DNA from: Chinchilla lanigera | Taxonomy: Eukaryota; Chordata; Mammalia; Rodentia; Chinchillidae | Direction: 5' to 3' | DNA length: 64,000 nucleotides | NCBI RefSeq assembly: GCF_000276665.1 | Contig: NW_004955472.1 | Location: forward strand, 7,098,677-7,162,676 | Part shown: in pieces, positions 10,658 through 22,746 of the stretch | Numbering within the stretch: position 1 is the first letter of the stretch | How the letters are laid out: each line of letters begins with the position of its first letter | Translations under genes and position numbers: made by a program | The notes under the pieces: generated by a model | Told to the model about the DNA's origin: nothing | What the model saw: the letters and a program-made list of their open reading frames with translations, nothing else | Databases searched by the model: none

Positions 10658-12179
10658 ATACTGCTCTTGGACTGAAGGACTCAAGGGGTTTGTGAGAAAT
10701 TGAAAAGGAAACTTTAGAAAGAGTGACACCCTTTAGAAAGACACCTGCGTAAAGACTTAGGGAGCAAAGGGGAGGTAGAGGTATCTACAAATATGAGCAG
10801 CCTCCTCTGACGTCAGAAAAAGTGACGAGAAAGATACTCAGGTACGGCATGCAGATGCAAAGCCTGCAGTGTGACATGGGATGGCGTCATTCAGGCCCAG
10901 ACCTTAGAAATGTAATTTTCTCAGCAGATGCTGCTGGGATTCTGAAGAAAGCAAGCGACCTTATGCATCTTAAAAGGAGAATTACTTAGAAAAGAAACAT
11001 ATTAAGATCTGAAGCAGGAGTGTTCCTTTCATAAGGAAAATCCTGCTCCCACCTGAGGCTATAAGGTTAGGCAAGTCTTCGCAGAGCAGTGGGCGAGAAC
11101 CATCAGTCAAGGCGCAGGGGCAGAGCCTGGGGCCCCGTGGAGAGGAGAGCACCCCAGCGGCTCCTCTGCGCAACCGACCTCGCCTCTCCCCAGACACTGG
11201 GAGGCGGGGCCGCGGCTGCGCCACACTCCCTTCTTCACTGTAGGAAACCCCAAGTAAGAAAACGATCCCCACCGGCTGCCAAGGGAGAGGAACTGGCAGG
11301 AAGAACTGAATAGGGAGTGGAGACAGACGCCTCTCTGAAGATCACCGAATATAGAGGGACTCTGTAAACGGGTATGGTTAGGCAGACCAAGAAGCAGAAT
11401 TACACGATGTGACACATATTTATATATGTGTGACCTTTTCATATGAAAATGACATGAACCATGACTTGCTTAGGATAGGCGGCTATAAAATGCATAAATA
11501 AAAATATATAACAAATCAAATATAATGTATTTCTTGCTCAAGGAACAATTTTCCTGGACAGCTAAATGTTTGCCCGATCAGTCTTTGTCCGTGTGTGTAT
11601 CTACACAGATAGTTTGGGATGTCAGGCTGCTGAGGAAGCTCTGCCATGTTCAATACGTCTTCCAGAGTCTTCTTGGGGAGACTCGCATTGCAGGCATCCC
11701 GGATGGAAGCAGAACACAGCGCGGAGTCTCCGGAGCCAGAATGGCCAGTGTGGCACGCATCACTTCTGCTCACATTCTTTTGAGTTCTGTCTACACCTAA
11801 CTGCGAGAGGGCCTTGGAGTTAGTCGAGAGAAAGGCGGCTGTGCTGCGGAAGAGGAGTTCCGATGAGCGACAGACGCTCAGCCCCCTCACCAGAGTGCAC
11901 GACCCAGCTTTGTCCTCTAACGGGATACAGTGCGGTGTAAAGAAACGTGATAGCTATGAAATGTGAAAAATCATGACAGCTATGCTTCACCGAATGCTTA
12001 GATGACACAAATTGTGCTCAGCTTTTGATGTATAGTTCCTCAAAATTAGTTTTTGTTAGACAATTGCGAGGTAGTGGGAAGTGAGGAGAAGCTAGCAGCT
12101 GGGATTCCTGAGCAGCCAGGGAACACCGCTGGGCTGAGTTCTTTCTCAGTCTGAAAAAAATGGAGGTTTTCAGAGCACT
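10658..12179. other. low-copy stretch with a CpG-dense patch
   Basis: No gene recognised. It contains a consensus CRE palindrome at 10808-10815 and the CpG-dense patch annotated separately. The overlapping frames at 10982-11442 and 11516-11890 are on both strands and look like by-products of GC-rich composition. Confidence 0.4.
11060..11250. promoter_or_regulatory. CpG-dense patch with a GC box
   Basis: The patch is GC-rich and has several CpGs against a CpG-poor background, including 'gaggcggggccgcggctgcg' at about 11200-11220, which holds an Sp1-type GC box. At under 200 bp it is shorter than a standard CpG island. It could be a weak promoter or enhancer, or the GC-rich part of an unrecognised LTR. 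Confidence 0.3.
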
Positions 12180-12335
12180 TTCCCATTTATTATCTTCGAG
12201 CTCCACAATAGCACAGTAAAAATGGGTAATACAAGCCTTTATTGCCATTCTGAGGGAAAGGAAATGGAAACAGAAAGAGGTCAAGGGCTTCCTAGGTCTC
12301 ACCGCTAATGAGGGGGCGACTGGATTCCTGACCTT
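12180..12335 (-). repeat. MIR SINE fragment
   Basis: Antisense MIR features: 'cccatttattatcttcgagc', 'cacaatagcacagtaaaaat', 'cagaaagaggtcaagggct' and 'gactggattcctgacct'. Confidence 0.5.
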
Positions 12336-13169
12336 CAAGCTGCAATCTAGCTCTGCTTCTAGTGCAGCTCCCAGCTCCCTGCTACTCTCGCTGGACTGCA
12401 ACTGTCCAGCGAGCAATTACATGGAGCCCTAGCCAAGAACTGGTATACCTCGACTCTTGATCAGCAGTGGTGTTTTATTTGACTGCTACTGAAATTTTTT
12501 AGCATTAGAGTTGAAAATGCATTGTTGCAGCTGTGGGAGAAAAAAGCAGAGTAAGAGGCAATAAAGGAACCCAAATCTCTTAAATCAGAATAAGGTAGTT
12601 TGCTGAGATTTTAGAAAACCTAGAGCATCAGCAGATGCTGGAGAGAATTCTTCATTCTACTGTCCAGTTTTCCAAACCATGCTGTTCAATTATTTGGTCC
12701 CCTATGGGATATGGACGCTGCAGAGACGGCCTGGACAGTGACCTGGCTGCAGACTGCAGCGCAGTCCCAGAAGGGGAAGGCCATTTGCTTGTGGTGTTTA
12801 CATGCAGCGGCCTTCAAGGCCTTTCTCCCCTTCCAGAATTAAGCCTATGGGTTCATTCTACACAATCTCCGGGTGAAAGTATGGTTTCCTACGGTGAACA
12901 ATTAGTAGAATAGTCCTGACTCAAGGTTCAAGTCTCTTGGAAATCCATAGAACTGATATCCTCTATAAAACTGAGAGAGTGAATCAGACCTCACAGACCT
13001 TTATGAAGCTCATGGTGAGCTCCAGGACTACGGAGCAGCCTTTCAGCTCCTCAAGCCCATGCAGAAGAATAACACTTTCCTGAGGTTATTACAACTTCGG
13101 CCTTCTTTATACTAGAACATATTTTTCAGCAAATAATATGGCAGCCATTGGATATTCATCTACAAAACA
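12336..13169. other. low-copy non-coding stretch
   Basis: I see no repeat or gene. A 92-codon plus-strand frame at 12635-12913 has no recognisable domain. Confidence 0.4.
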
Positions 13170-14500
13170 TTAAAAAATGTCAAACTCAAACCATACCTTA
13201 CAACTTATAGCAAATTTAACTAAAGAATAATTATAGTATTAAGTGATTAAAAATGAGAAACAGAAATAGGAGAAAATATTTGGGCTGTACAAAGAGCTTC
13301 AGGCTTGATACTGATAAATTGAATCTCACTGAAAACAAAATTTTCTCTGTAAAAACCACTATCTAGAAAATGACAATGAAAAGGTAGAGACTCGCAAAGA
13401 ATATTTGTAAACCACATATCCAACAAAGTACCGGTGTGTAAAATATACAAGGTACTTTCACAACTCAGGAGTAAATAATCCAATTAGAAAGTGAGCAAAG
13501 GCATGAAGAGTCATTTCACTGGAGAAGATACACAGTTGGTAACGAAGCACATGAGCAGATATTCAATATTATTAAGCATATTTAAATGCAAATTAAAATG
13601 AAAGCAGAGTGATACTACATACCTATTGGAAAGGCTACAAGAATAATTACAACACCAAATGCTAATAAGAAGGAATGCAGTGGGAATAAAAGTAAATATA
13701 TATGAAGTTTGAAAGTTTCTTAAATGTGCAACTGTTATATGATTTAGCAAATATACTCTTGAGAATTTATAAATATATGTATCTCAGAGAAATAAAAACA
13801 TATATTAATGCAAAAATAGTTTGCCCATGAATGGCATAGTAACTTTATTTGTAATAATAGCAAAAATCAGGCAGTAGCCCAGATATCCCTCAGGAATAAA
13901 TGACTAAATAAGCCACAATACATATCTAACACAGATTATTGATCAACAATAAAAACATGAAAATGTAATACACATGAAAACTTGGATGAGTCAAAGAATT
14001 AAATTGAGCAAAATAAGACATCCAAAAATATTACATCCTGTAAGATTACATCTATGTGACATTTTTAAGTGACAGCATTTTACAAATGAAAGATAGATTA
14101 GTGCTTGCCAAAGTTTTAGAACTGAGAGAGGTAGATAATGGAACAGGAGGAAGTGAGGTATGAAAAAGCAACCCAAGAAAGGTCTGCATGGTGGTGGAAT
14201 TGTTCAGTATTTTGTGATGATGGATGTGTGAACCTACACAGGAGATAAAACTGTGTAGGACTTACTGCACTCTCTCTCACACGCACCCACAAACAAGTAC
14301 AAGTGAAACTGAAGAAATCTAAATAAGACCAGCAGAATGTACAATGTCAATATCTTGAGTGAGATTCTATGTTCTAATTTTGTAAAGTATTACCATTGGG
14401 GGAACTTGGCAAAATGTACAAAGTGTTTCTCTATATTATTTCTTATAATTGCATATGAATCTATAATTATCTCAAATTAAAATTAGATTTTAAAATGTCT
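13170..14500 (+). mobile_element. ancient L1M 3' end
   Basis: A heavily mutated L1 3' segment. Recognisable ORF2-derived parts include 'aaatgcaaattaaaatgaaa', 'ccatgaatggcatagtaac' and 'aaacttggatgagtcaaaga'. The 3' UTR has 'gtggtggaattgttcagtat', 'gtattaccattggggga' and 'tctataattatctcaaatta', typical of L1ME-like tails. Stop codons occur throughout. Confidence 0.75.
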
Positions 14501-16449
14501 TTTAAAATCCACTCCCAATCCAGCTTCTCTCACTTCTCTGATTACCCTGTAATTTAAAGAACCTATCGAGGAAGCCAGGAGGAGGACATTTGGAGGACCC
14601 AAACAAGTGTCCTCCCTTGTATTCACGTCTTCTCCCGGACTCTTTATTATGTAATATATAGCATAGCGTCTACCAGATTAACAAGGTAAGAGCTTCACGT
14701 GGACGCAGATGCTTCAGGGATCTCAGCATCAAGGATAAACTTGAAGAGAAACATGTTGACCCCGCCGCTTAGCATCCATACATCAAAAGATGAGCTCCAG
14801 ATTTGCACCTGCCCCCCAAGATTATCTACAGTTTCCAATGAGCCTAAAAAATTTCTACAAAGGAAAAAAAGGGGGTGTCCACTCACACAGTGCTCACCTG
14901 GGTTGACTCTGCACCTATGGATTCTGCCCCCAGCCATGGCCACTCAGGAACTCCCCGCCTAGTCTGTGTTTCATTTCTCCTCCATACCAGGCAGAAGGGA
15001 AGCCAACCAACCTGACTGTAGACGAGGTCAAGACCCCCAGAAAGAAGGAAAGCCCCAGATTGTTGACAGTTCCAGGGAAAAATAACAGACTTGGCCCACA
15101 ACACTTGCTGGCAGAAAAGCTCACAGTCATAGTAAACTACAAAAATACCGTGTGGTTTTACTCCGAAAGTGACACCTTCACGGCAGGCTAGAGTTAGAAA
15201 AGAAGCCCAATGCAGTGCCCACCACATTGCCAGAGAGTGTTCGTTGCAGTTGGGATTTACAAGGGAATAAATTTAATATGACACATAATTTATAACATTA
15301 TTTTCTAATATTCACCTAAAGAGTCAAATCTGAAGAGTGCAGGCGATCTTTCCACACACTAGCAACCCAAAGAATCCAGCTGAAGGCCTGGACCCCCTGG
15401 CCATGTCATACAACAGTCCAGCTGAAGACCTAGACCATGCAAATATGTATTAAGAATCTTCCCTGGGAAGGGCCAAAGATCGGCGGTGGAAGCTAGAAAG
15501 TCTGTGCCAGCAGGATGAAGGATCTATGCTAGCAGCTGAGGGAACTGCACTGGTGCTGGAAAGCAATGCTCAAAGGAAGGACCGGATCTTCTCCACAGAG
15601 AACCACAGACATGCTCAGTGACAGCAAGGACCTAAGCTCCTCCGAGGATGAGAACAGCCAAGTTCATATCAACAAAACCAGTGTGACAAGCTTCTCCAGG
15701 AGAATCCACAGCACGCCATCTTCCCCTCCAGTTCTCCTTTTATGCTGCTGGCAACAGTCCTCAGGTGGGCCTCCCACACCCAGCACCACGCTGACTCAGT
15801 TCATTTGACCGTTAGTTAATCCACAGTGTTTAGTCAGGCTTCATTTTAATCAGCCACAGAACAAATCCACCTCAGAGGTTCCAGTGTTATTTTTTTCACA
15901 GTGATTGGGTAAGAGAAAGTGACAAGAGAAATGGAGAGGGTTTGGGTTAGACATAGAACCCGGACAAGTTTTAAGCCCAGGCCAGGAATGACAGAGGCTC
16001 TGATCCCTCTAGTGAGAAGCTAGGCCTAGTAGGTGTGGCTTTCAGAGGCGGCTGGATCTGAACATGCTGGCATTACATCAAACAGCCTTCTTTGTTCTCG
16101 CGTTTACCGGGGTCTTTGTTCTCGCGCAAACAGCCTTCTTGAGCCACTGACCCACAGCCTACATCCAGCAGAGGCCAGAGGCTGACTGCTTTCCCCACGT
16201 ACCGTTTTTGAGGAAGGAGACACTTCAGCCTACACTGTTGCCACGGACTGGGTGAATGGACACAAGACCTCTAGAGCAGGAAGGAGACCTCACAAACTGC
16301 AGGCTGTAAACCTCAGTGCAGAAAACATGATTTGTTCAATTCCAAGACCGCAGATCCTGAAAAGAAACCACTTATTAAAAAACGCAAATGAATTTTTTTT
16401 AATCAATTCAATTTTTTTCTCTTGCTTTCTCCTTTGTTTAATTTTTTGG
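14501..16449. other. unassigned stretch, possibly including an L1 5' region
   Basis: No gene recognised. Frames at 14695-15227 occur on both strands and look like chance. The part from about 16140 ('agaggccagaggctgactgc', 'gaggaaggagacacttcagc') resembles the leader of some L1-type elements and lies upstream of the L1 below, but I cannot prove they belong together. A small mirrored duplication at 16079-16140 is described in the findings. Confidence 0.35.
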
Positions 16450-16640
16450 GCTAGGGGTCTCTCTTTCTTTCTCTCCCTCTCTGTCCCTCTCTCTCCTTCT
16501 TTCTCCCTTTCCTTCTCTATCTCTCCCTCTCTATCTCTCTTTGTCTTTCTCTCTGTCTGTCTCTCTCCTTTTAACTTTTTCCCCTTATTTTTCTTTATTT
16601 TGCTTGTTTCTCTTTATTTTTTCTGTTACTGCTAATATAT
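16450..16640. repeat. pyrimidine-rich tract (CT)n-like
   Basis: Almost pure pyrimidine on the plus strand, of the type tctctctttctttctctccc, about 190 nt. It produces long Ser/Leu/Phe-rich open frames (16252-16635, 16541-16771) that are compositional and not genes. Confidence 0.85.
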
Positions 16641-16779
16641 TAATTTACTTTCATTCCTCAATAGGACCATCTATCTCACTTTGCTCTCATCTTCCACTGA
16701 TTAATATTTCAAATCCTGCTTTTCTCCTTTTCTGCATGCCCACCCCCTCTCGAGAGATTAGAATGAAGTGATTCAAACC

Positions 16780-19700
16780 ACAGAGGAAAACAATGTGCAG
16801 CCCAGACTGGTTTATCCTGCAAACTATCATTCACAATGATCACATTCATATGGAATTTGCACCTGTTCGTGGTACATCATGATTCTGCTTTACCAATAAA
16901 CCTAACTTTAAAAATAAAAAAACTATCACTCAAAATTGATAGAGAAATAAAATATTTCCTTATAAAGAGCACGTAAAGAAATTCATGACCACTAAACTAC
17001 CATTCCAAAACTTTCTTGAAGACATCCTACAAGAGACAATGAAGCTAAAAATGCCAAAAATGTTCAATAGAGGGAATACACCAGGAAAGGTGAGCAGGTA
17101 AGTGGAAGGGAAAGAAAGGAAATCAGGAGTGAGAGAATAATACATGGACAAAGTCCATACCTTTAAATAATAACTCTCAATGTGAACGGTGTCAATTCCC
17201 TAATCAAAAAACAGATTGGCAGAATGGATCAAGAAACAAAATCTAACACTAGGCTATGCACAAGAAACACATTTAACACCTCCCCAAAAATTGTAGACTA
17301 AAAATCAAAGGGTAGAAAGCCATATTCCATGCAATGGGAACCTGAAAGAAAGCAGGTGTTGCTATCCGATCTTCAGACAAAGTAGACATAAAGCCAAACT
17401 GATCGGAAGGGGCAAATAATGGCACTACCTCTTGGCAAAGAAAACTCACAGGAATTGTCTACATGCCTGGAAATTAAACCACACACTCTTGAGTAATCAA
17501 TGGGTCACAGAAGAGCTCAGCGCCAGTACAACATACCAGAAACTCTTGGGCACAAAGGACAGTTCCAAGAGGGAAGTTTATTGCTGTGAATGCCCCATCA
17601 GAAAAGCAGAGCAAGTTCAGTAAATAATTTAATGATGAACCTCAATGCCTAAAAAAAAAAACAAGAAAAATCCAAACCCAAAGCTAGTACAAGGAAGGAA
17701 ATTATAGAGATACAAGCAGAAGTTAATGAAGTAGAGACTAAAAAAAAAAAGCACTGCAAAGAACTAATGAATTGAAGAGCTGGTTCTTTGAAAGAATAAA
17801 CAAAATAGACAAACCCTTAACCAGTCTTATCAGAAAAAGGAAAGAAACAACCCAAATCAATGCAATTAGAAATGAAAAGGTGAAATCACAAGAGACACTG
17901 CAGAAATCCAGAAGATTACTAGTAACTATTTTGCAAGCCTGTATACCAATTGGTGAAATAAGAAATGGATAGGTGCCTAGATACATATGAGTTATCATAT
18001 TGAACCAAGAAGATAAAAAACGTTGAAGAATTCAATAACAGGCAATGAAATTGAAGCAGTTACTGAAAAACCTACCAACTGAAAATAAGCCCAGATTCTG
18101 ATGCAGTCACTGCTGAATTCTACAAGAACTTCTGGGATGATCTAATGACAACAATCTTCAAACTTTTAAATGATTAAAAGGGGAAGTAATACTCTCAAAG
18201 TTATTCCTGGAACCTAGAATTGCCCTGATTCCAAAACCAGACAAGAATCAAACCATAAAAGTAAACTACAGGCCAATCTCTTTATTGAACATAGATACAA
18301 AAAAATCCTCAACAAAATACTGGCAAACAGAATGCAACAAAACATCAAAAAGATTACACATCATGACCAAGTAGTCTTCATTTCAAGGGTGCAAAGATGG
18401 TTCAACATATGCAAATCAACAAATGCAATACATCATATAGACAGAGACAACAAAAAGCACACAACCACCTCAATAGATACAGAAAAAACTTTGAAAAAAC
18501 TCCAGCATCCTTCCATGATGAAAACCCTGAAGAAAATAGGTATAGAAAGATCTTATCTCAATCTGATAAAAGTCATTTATAACAAGCCTTCTGCCAATAT
18601 CATATTAAGTGAGGAAAAAATAAAAGGTTTCTCTTTAAAATAAGGAATATGACAAGAATGTCCACTGTCATAACTTCTGTTCAACATAGATCCTCAATAA
18701 AACATTGACAGAGCAAACAGGCAAGAAAAATAAATAAAAACAATGGATATGGATATATATATATATCCTGGGTAACAACAGTAAAGCTGGAGGTATAAGG
18801 TTATATTACAAAGCTACATTGATAAAAACAGTTGAATTCAACAGAAGCAGCCTATATGTCCATCAATCCATTAATGGATTTTTAAAATGTCATATTTATA
18901 TGCAGAGGAGTACTACTCTGCCATAAAGATAACCTTGAATAATTTGTAGGAAAATGGTTGCACTTTGAGACCATAATTTTAATGGTATTGGCGCAGTAAC
19001 AGACATGTGGATCAATGGAACAGAACAGAGGGTGCAGAAAAAACCCAGGCACATTCAAGTATGTAATCTTTGATCTTCGACAAAAAGGCTAAAAACCTTC
19101 ACTGGCAGGAAAAACAGCCTCTTTAATACATGTTTCTGGAAAAAGTGACTATCTACATGCAGAAGATTGAATCTAGACCCACTTATTTCACCATGTACTA
19201 AACAAAAATAAAAATGGATCAAAGACATAAATGCTAAAACAGGAACACTCAGTTTGCTAGGAGATAAAATGTAAAACTCTGGAAAGCAGGGGTATGTAAG
19301 GACACTCTGAATATGACCCCAATGGCACAAGAAGTAATATCAAGAATACACCAATGGAATCATGTCAGATTGAAAGCTTCTGCACAGCGAAAGAAACAAC
19401 CAACAAAATGAAGAGAATCCACAGAATGGGGAAAAAATTTTGTCCAATAATTTCTTAGTCAGAAGACTAATATCTAGAATATATAAAGAATTCAAAAAGT
19501 AGGCCCCCCAAACTAAAAGACCCAATCAAAAAATGGGTAACCAAAATGAATAGACAGTTCTCAAAAGTAGTAGTACAAATGGCCAATAAACATAGGAAAA
19601 TTGTTTCAACATTACTGGTCATCAGAAGGATGCAGATTACAACACTAACATTCCATTTTACTTCAGAAAGAGCTATCATTAAAATATCAAAAAACAGCAA

Positions 19701-20345
19701 ATGCTAACAAGGTTGCAGGAGAAAAGAAACCTTCTACATTGTCAGTGGGAATTTCAACTGGCACAACCACTATGGAAATCAGCATAGAGATTCTTCAAAA
19801 AACCAGAACTAGAACTTCCATTTCATCCAGTTATTCTCCTTCTACATATCTTCCTGAAGAGTTAAAAGCATATCACACTGATACATGCATATGTACATAT
19901 TTACAGCAGCACACACTAATAGCTAAATCTCTGAAGTGGCCTATATGCCCATCAACAGATGAATGGATAAAGAAAATGTGATATTTATACACAACAGACT
20001 ACAACTCTGCCACAAAGAATAAATGTCAGTCATTTGTAGGAATATGGATTCACCTCAAGATCATAATGTTAAGTGAAATAAATCAAATACATAAATTTAC
20101 ATACTGCATGGCTTTCCTTATGTGAGAAACAAAAAATATAAAGAGCAAAATAGAAGATAACAGGAAACAGGGAGATAGATTTTCCTCCTATGGGGAAAGG
20201 GATCAAGAGATAAAGAGAGGGGAGAGTGAGGGCAAAGAAAGAGGGTGAAAAATAAAGATCGGGACATGTTGTGAACAGTCCCACAAGGGGTGTAATGCTT
20301 ATGTAATGCAGACACATGCTAACAAAAGATAAAAACTGAAAACAA
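16780..20345 (+). mobile_element. decayed L1 with most of ORF2 and 3' end
   Basis: An L1 ORF2 pseudogene. Endonuclease start near 17160-17330 (reads close to 'TLNVNGVNS'). The linker at 17766-17830 reads '[16 protein letters not shown]', a hallmark of L1 ORF2. Reverse-transcriptase N-terminal part at 18240-18640 includes 'QRWFNICKSTNAIHHI' and 'KPSANIILSEEKIKGF'. The part with the catalytic FADD motif is deleted between about 18745 and 18770. ORF2 resumes at 18775 and runs to the C-terminal end near 20125, followed by the purine-rich type I 3' UTR. Many stops and frameshifts; a non-autonomous relic. The upstream 16780-17150 part is probably L1 but less certain. Confidence 0.8.
18830..18982 (+). 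mobile_element. L1 3'-ORF2 fragment embedded inside L1 ORF2
   Basis: This block reads as the C-terminal end of ORF2 ('cctatatgtccatcaatcca', 'tactactctgccataaagat', 'tttgtaggaaaatgg'). The same region occurs in its proper place at 19935-20070. Here it separates two ORF2 segments that are adjacent in normal L1: the 'YYKATLIKT' segment at 18810-18832 and the segment 'tggtattggcgcagtaacag' from about 18983. Both are in the same orientation. Confidence 0.7.
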
Positions 20346-20519
20346 GCAGATGAACCACCCTAAAATGAAGTATTAGTGATATTAAGCAAAAAGAGCAGTT
20401 AAGCAAATTATGAATGATCAAAAAGTGAAACCAACCTTCTTCCCCTCCACATAAGTGAGCACAGGAGAATTTCTTCATCTTTACTCCACTTAAGTCCAGC
20501 AACCTCACCAAGGACAAGA

Positions 20520-21065
20520 AAAGCTAGAACTCAGCACAGCACCCTAACAGGATACTCCCAGGTTATTAGAGGGAGCCACACGTGCCTTCTCCCCTGACAA
20601 AGAGAAGACAAAGACCATTTGCAGTATGTATTCCCAAAATGCCAAATCCTTGAGTTTTTGTGCAGAGCTGAATTTACAGAAGTGTTATTGGCCACTTAAA
20701 CCCATATGCTGGGGTTGATTTGCCTGCCATGGGCCTATTCAAAGGAGGCCATTTATTTTAGCATAAAGAAAAAGAATTTTTTCACATCTAGCTGGGGGAC
20801 GCATCACCCAAATCACCATCTCACCCTGTGTTTAGGGCCTTTTATAGCCAGGAACTCTGGGGGGGCGGATCATGAGATAATACAAGTGTCCAGATTTTTT
20901 CATTGCTTCTGGACCCAGACTCTCCCTTGCCATGGAAATGAAATGAGACTCATCTCCTGGTTCCAAGACCTGCATATTCTGCCAATTTACCTGGCTAAGG
21001 AGAGGTGGGGATGGCACTTTATCCCTAGGTCTGAAGAAGATGGAGAAGAAAAGCTATTTTAAAGT
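20520..21065 (-). mobile_element. LTR-like sequence with TATA box and AATAAA
   Basis: On the minus strand a TATA box (ctataaaagg, plus positions 20838-20847) is followed about 80 bp downstream by a polyadenylation signal AATAAA (plus positions 20752-20757), the spacing of a retroviral LTR U3-R. The boundaries are not defined and I do not recognise the family; no internal retroviral sequence is evident. Confidence 0.35.
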
Positions 21066-22545
21066 CCCATTTTGTGGAGCCGGTTATAGAAGGCAGTGTA
21101 GCAGTTTGTTTAAGTCTTGACTTGAACCCCTTTAGCAGCAGGAGCTATGGTGGCAGGGATGGAAGGGTGGAGACTGCATCCCGCATCCATCCTGGAGTGG
21201 TTACAACTGAAGTCTAGTAACTCCACCCTCTTCTCCAACAGTGAACCGTGAGTGCCATGCGGTGTGGTGTGCCTCCAATTGTGTGGTATCCTGATGACCT
21301 CACCCCCAGCTCCTAGGTTGGTGAGGAGTAAGGACCAAAAACCCCAAGTTCCAAATGAAAATTCAAAACCTCTTCTTAGGTTAAGGCGCCCAGCCCAGCC
21401 AGCAGAGTTCCACACAGGCCAAGATTGAGGCGAACATTATTCCCCTTACGTTGTAACAAATGTGGAAGTTGGAAACGTGCTGCGCAAAGAGCTTAAGATC
21501 AGAATCAGTTCTTAAGGTAAAGAAGGGTATGAAAGAGTCACAAACTATGAATTTTTAAAAAAAGAGTGACACTTAATCACAACATCAGAGATCAAAGGAT
21601 CAAGGAGATTAGCAGGGAACAGTGAGCACAGGAAAATTGAAAGAGACCTTCAGCAATTACCAAAAACAGGCCTTTTTACTGAACCAGGTTTCAGCATTCA
21701 CTCTCCAAACCAAGCGCCTCATCTGAGGAACCAGAGACCAGATTTAGAGGGGGAGAGCAAATCCCCAGGTAGTCCCATGAAAAGGTGAGCACAGAGTGAC
21801 TATAGTTTATTGCCAGAGAAGATGAACATAGAAATGAATGAAATTTGACTGCAAACACCCTGGAAATCTGAAAACAAAGGCCAGCACTGGGGGCGGGGGG
21901 CAGTAGATGAAATGCGGGGGCAGTAGATGAAATGCTTGGGAATCATCTAACAGCCAGGCTGGTAGTGAGGCAGGCTGTAGGGATTTTCATGTCAGAGAGC
22001 ATTTCTCCAAGGTGTAAGTTACTGAGGCAGTGGAGGAAGGCAGCACTAAAAGGTCCCAGTGTTACTTTCCTTGGCTTTTGGAACAGGTGAATGCCTTCAG
22101 AGCAATGATGGGCAGTTTAAGTATTTCTATTCCCTACAGATGTAGAGTGGCTCGATTGCAGAACAGATATTCCCCAAAGACAAAAATCTCATCAGAGAGA
22201 AATCTGAGCAATGATATAATTCCACTAGGCACTCATGAGAAAAATACTAGTAACCTTATTGTTCCTTTTGGGCAGGTTTGATTCTCCAAGGCTATCACCC
22301 TGTGCAGTGAGGAAAGTCATGGCTATTGCCATGGGACCTGGAGCTAAGTACCAGAGAGCACAGCTACAATGAATCAAGCATACATGTGCTATGCAAGAAA
22401 AAAGAAAGTTGAAATTTACTGATATAAGAAGGGGGTAGGTGTAAGAGGCTTACAGAAGCCATGTGGGTCATATTAGGTGTTGCTGCTCAAATTTAAAGTT
22501 GTGTTCTTATCTAAAGAAAATAAACAAATGCATTACAACACACAT
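21066..22545. other. low-copy non-coding stretch
   Basis: No repeat family recognised, apart from a perfect 20-bp tandem duplication (unit gggggcagtagatgaaatgc) at 21896-21915 and 21916-21935. It might include internal or flanking parts of the LTR-like element at its left. Confidence 0.4.
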
Positions 22546-22746
22546 TTAATGAAGGCACTTGTGCAGTTCTTTCTCTTGAATGAATAGCTCAAGAAAAAGG
22601 AACTGTTCGATCTCCTTAGCAGCGCCACGTTTATATTCCTCTGCCTGCCTGCGAAGGGCTATTACCCTCCTCTCTTCTGCCCGTACTTCCTCATCATCAT
22701 TCACCACTACCCAGTGCACCATCCAGTCAGGTATGTGAGTGAACAA
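22546..22746 (-). pseudogene. short charged ORF, unrecognised; possible pseudogene or exon remnant
   Basis: The minus strand reads 66 codons from a TTG (not ATG). In the same frame the open stretch continues about 4 codons upstream to a TAG, then further codons (IRKNY) before earlier stops. The central part has a strongly charged, helix-like composition, with 'NDDEEVRAEERRVIALRR' followed by 'QAEEYKRGAAKEIEQF', preceded by a hydrophobic segment 'AVFPFALFTHIPDWMVHW'. This hydrophobic-then-charged pattern and several retained CpGs look more protein-like than neighbouring random frames. There is no ATG and an in-frame stop. I do not recognise the protein family. Confidence 0.2.

Noticed and set aside
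11413..11432. Near-palindrome acacatatttatatatgtgt
   Set aside because: Short, imperfect, AT-rich palindromes are expected by chance.
16252..16771. Ser/Leu/Phe-rich open frames
   Set aside because: They are translations of a (CT)n-like tract; low complexity only.
17772..18643. Open frames with clear L1 ORF2 similarity as a functional reverse transcriptase
   Set aside because: The frames are broken by stops and the catalytic FADD region is deleted; it is a relic, not an active element.
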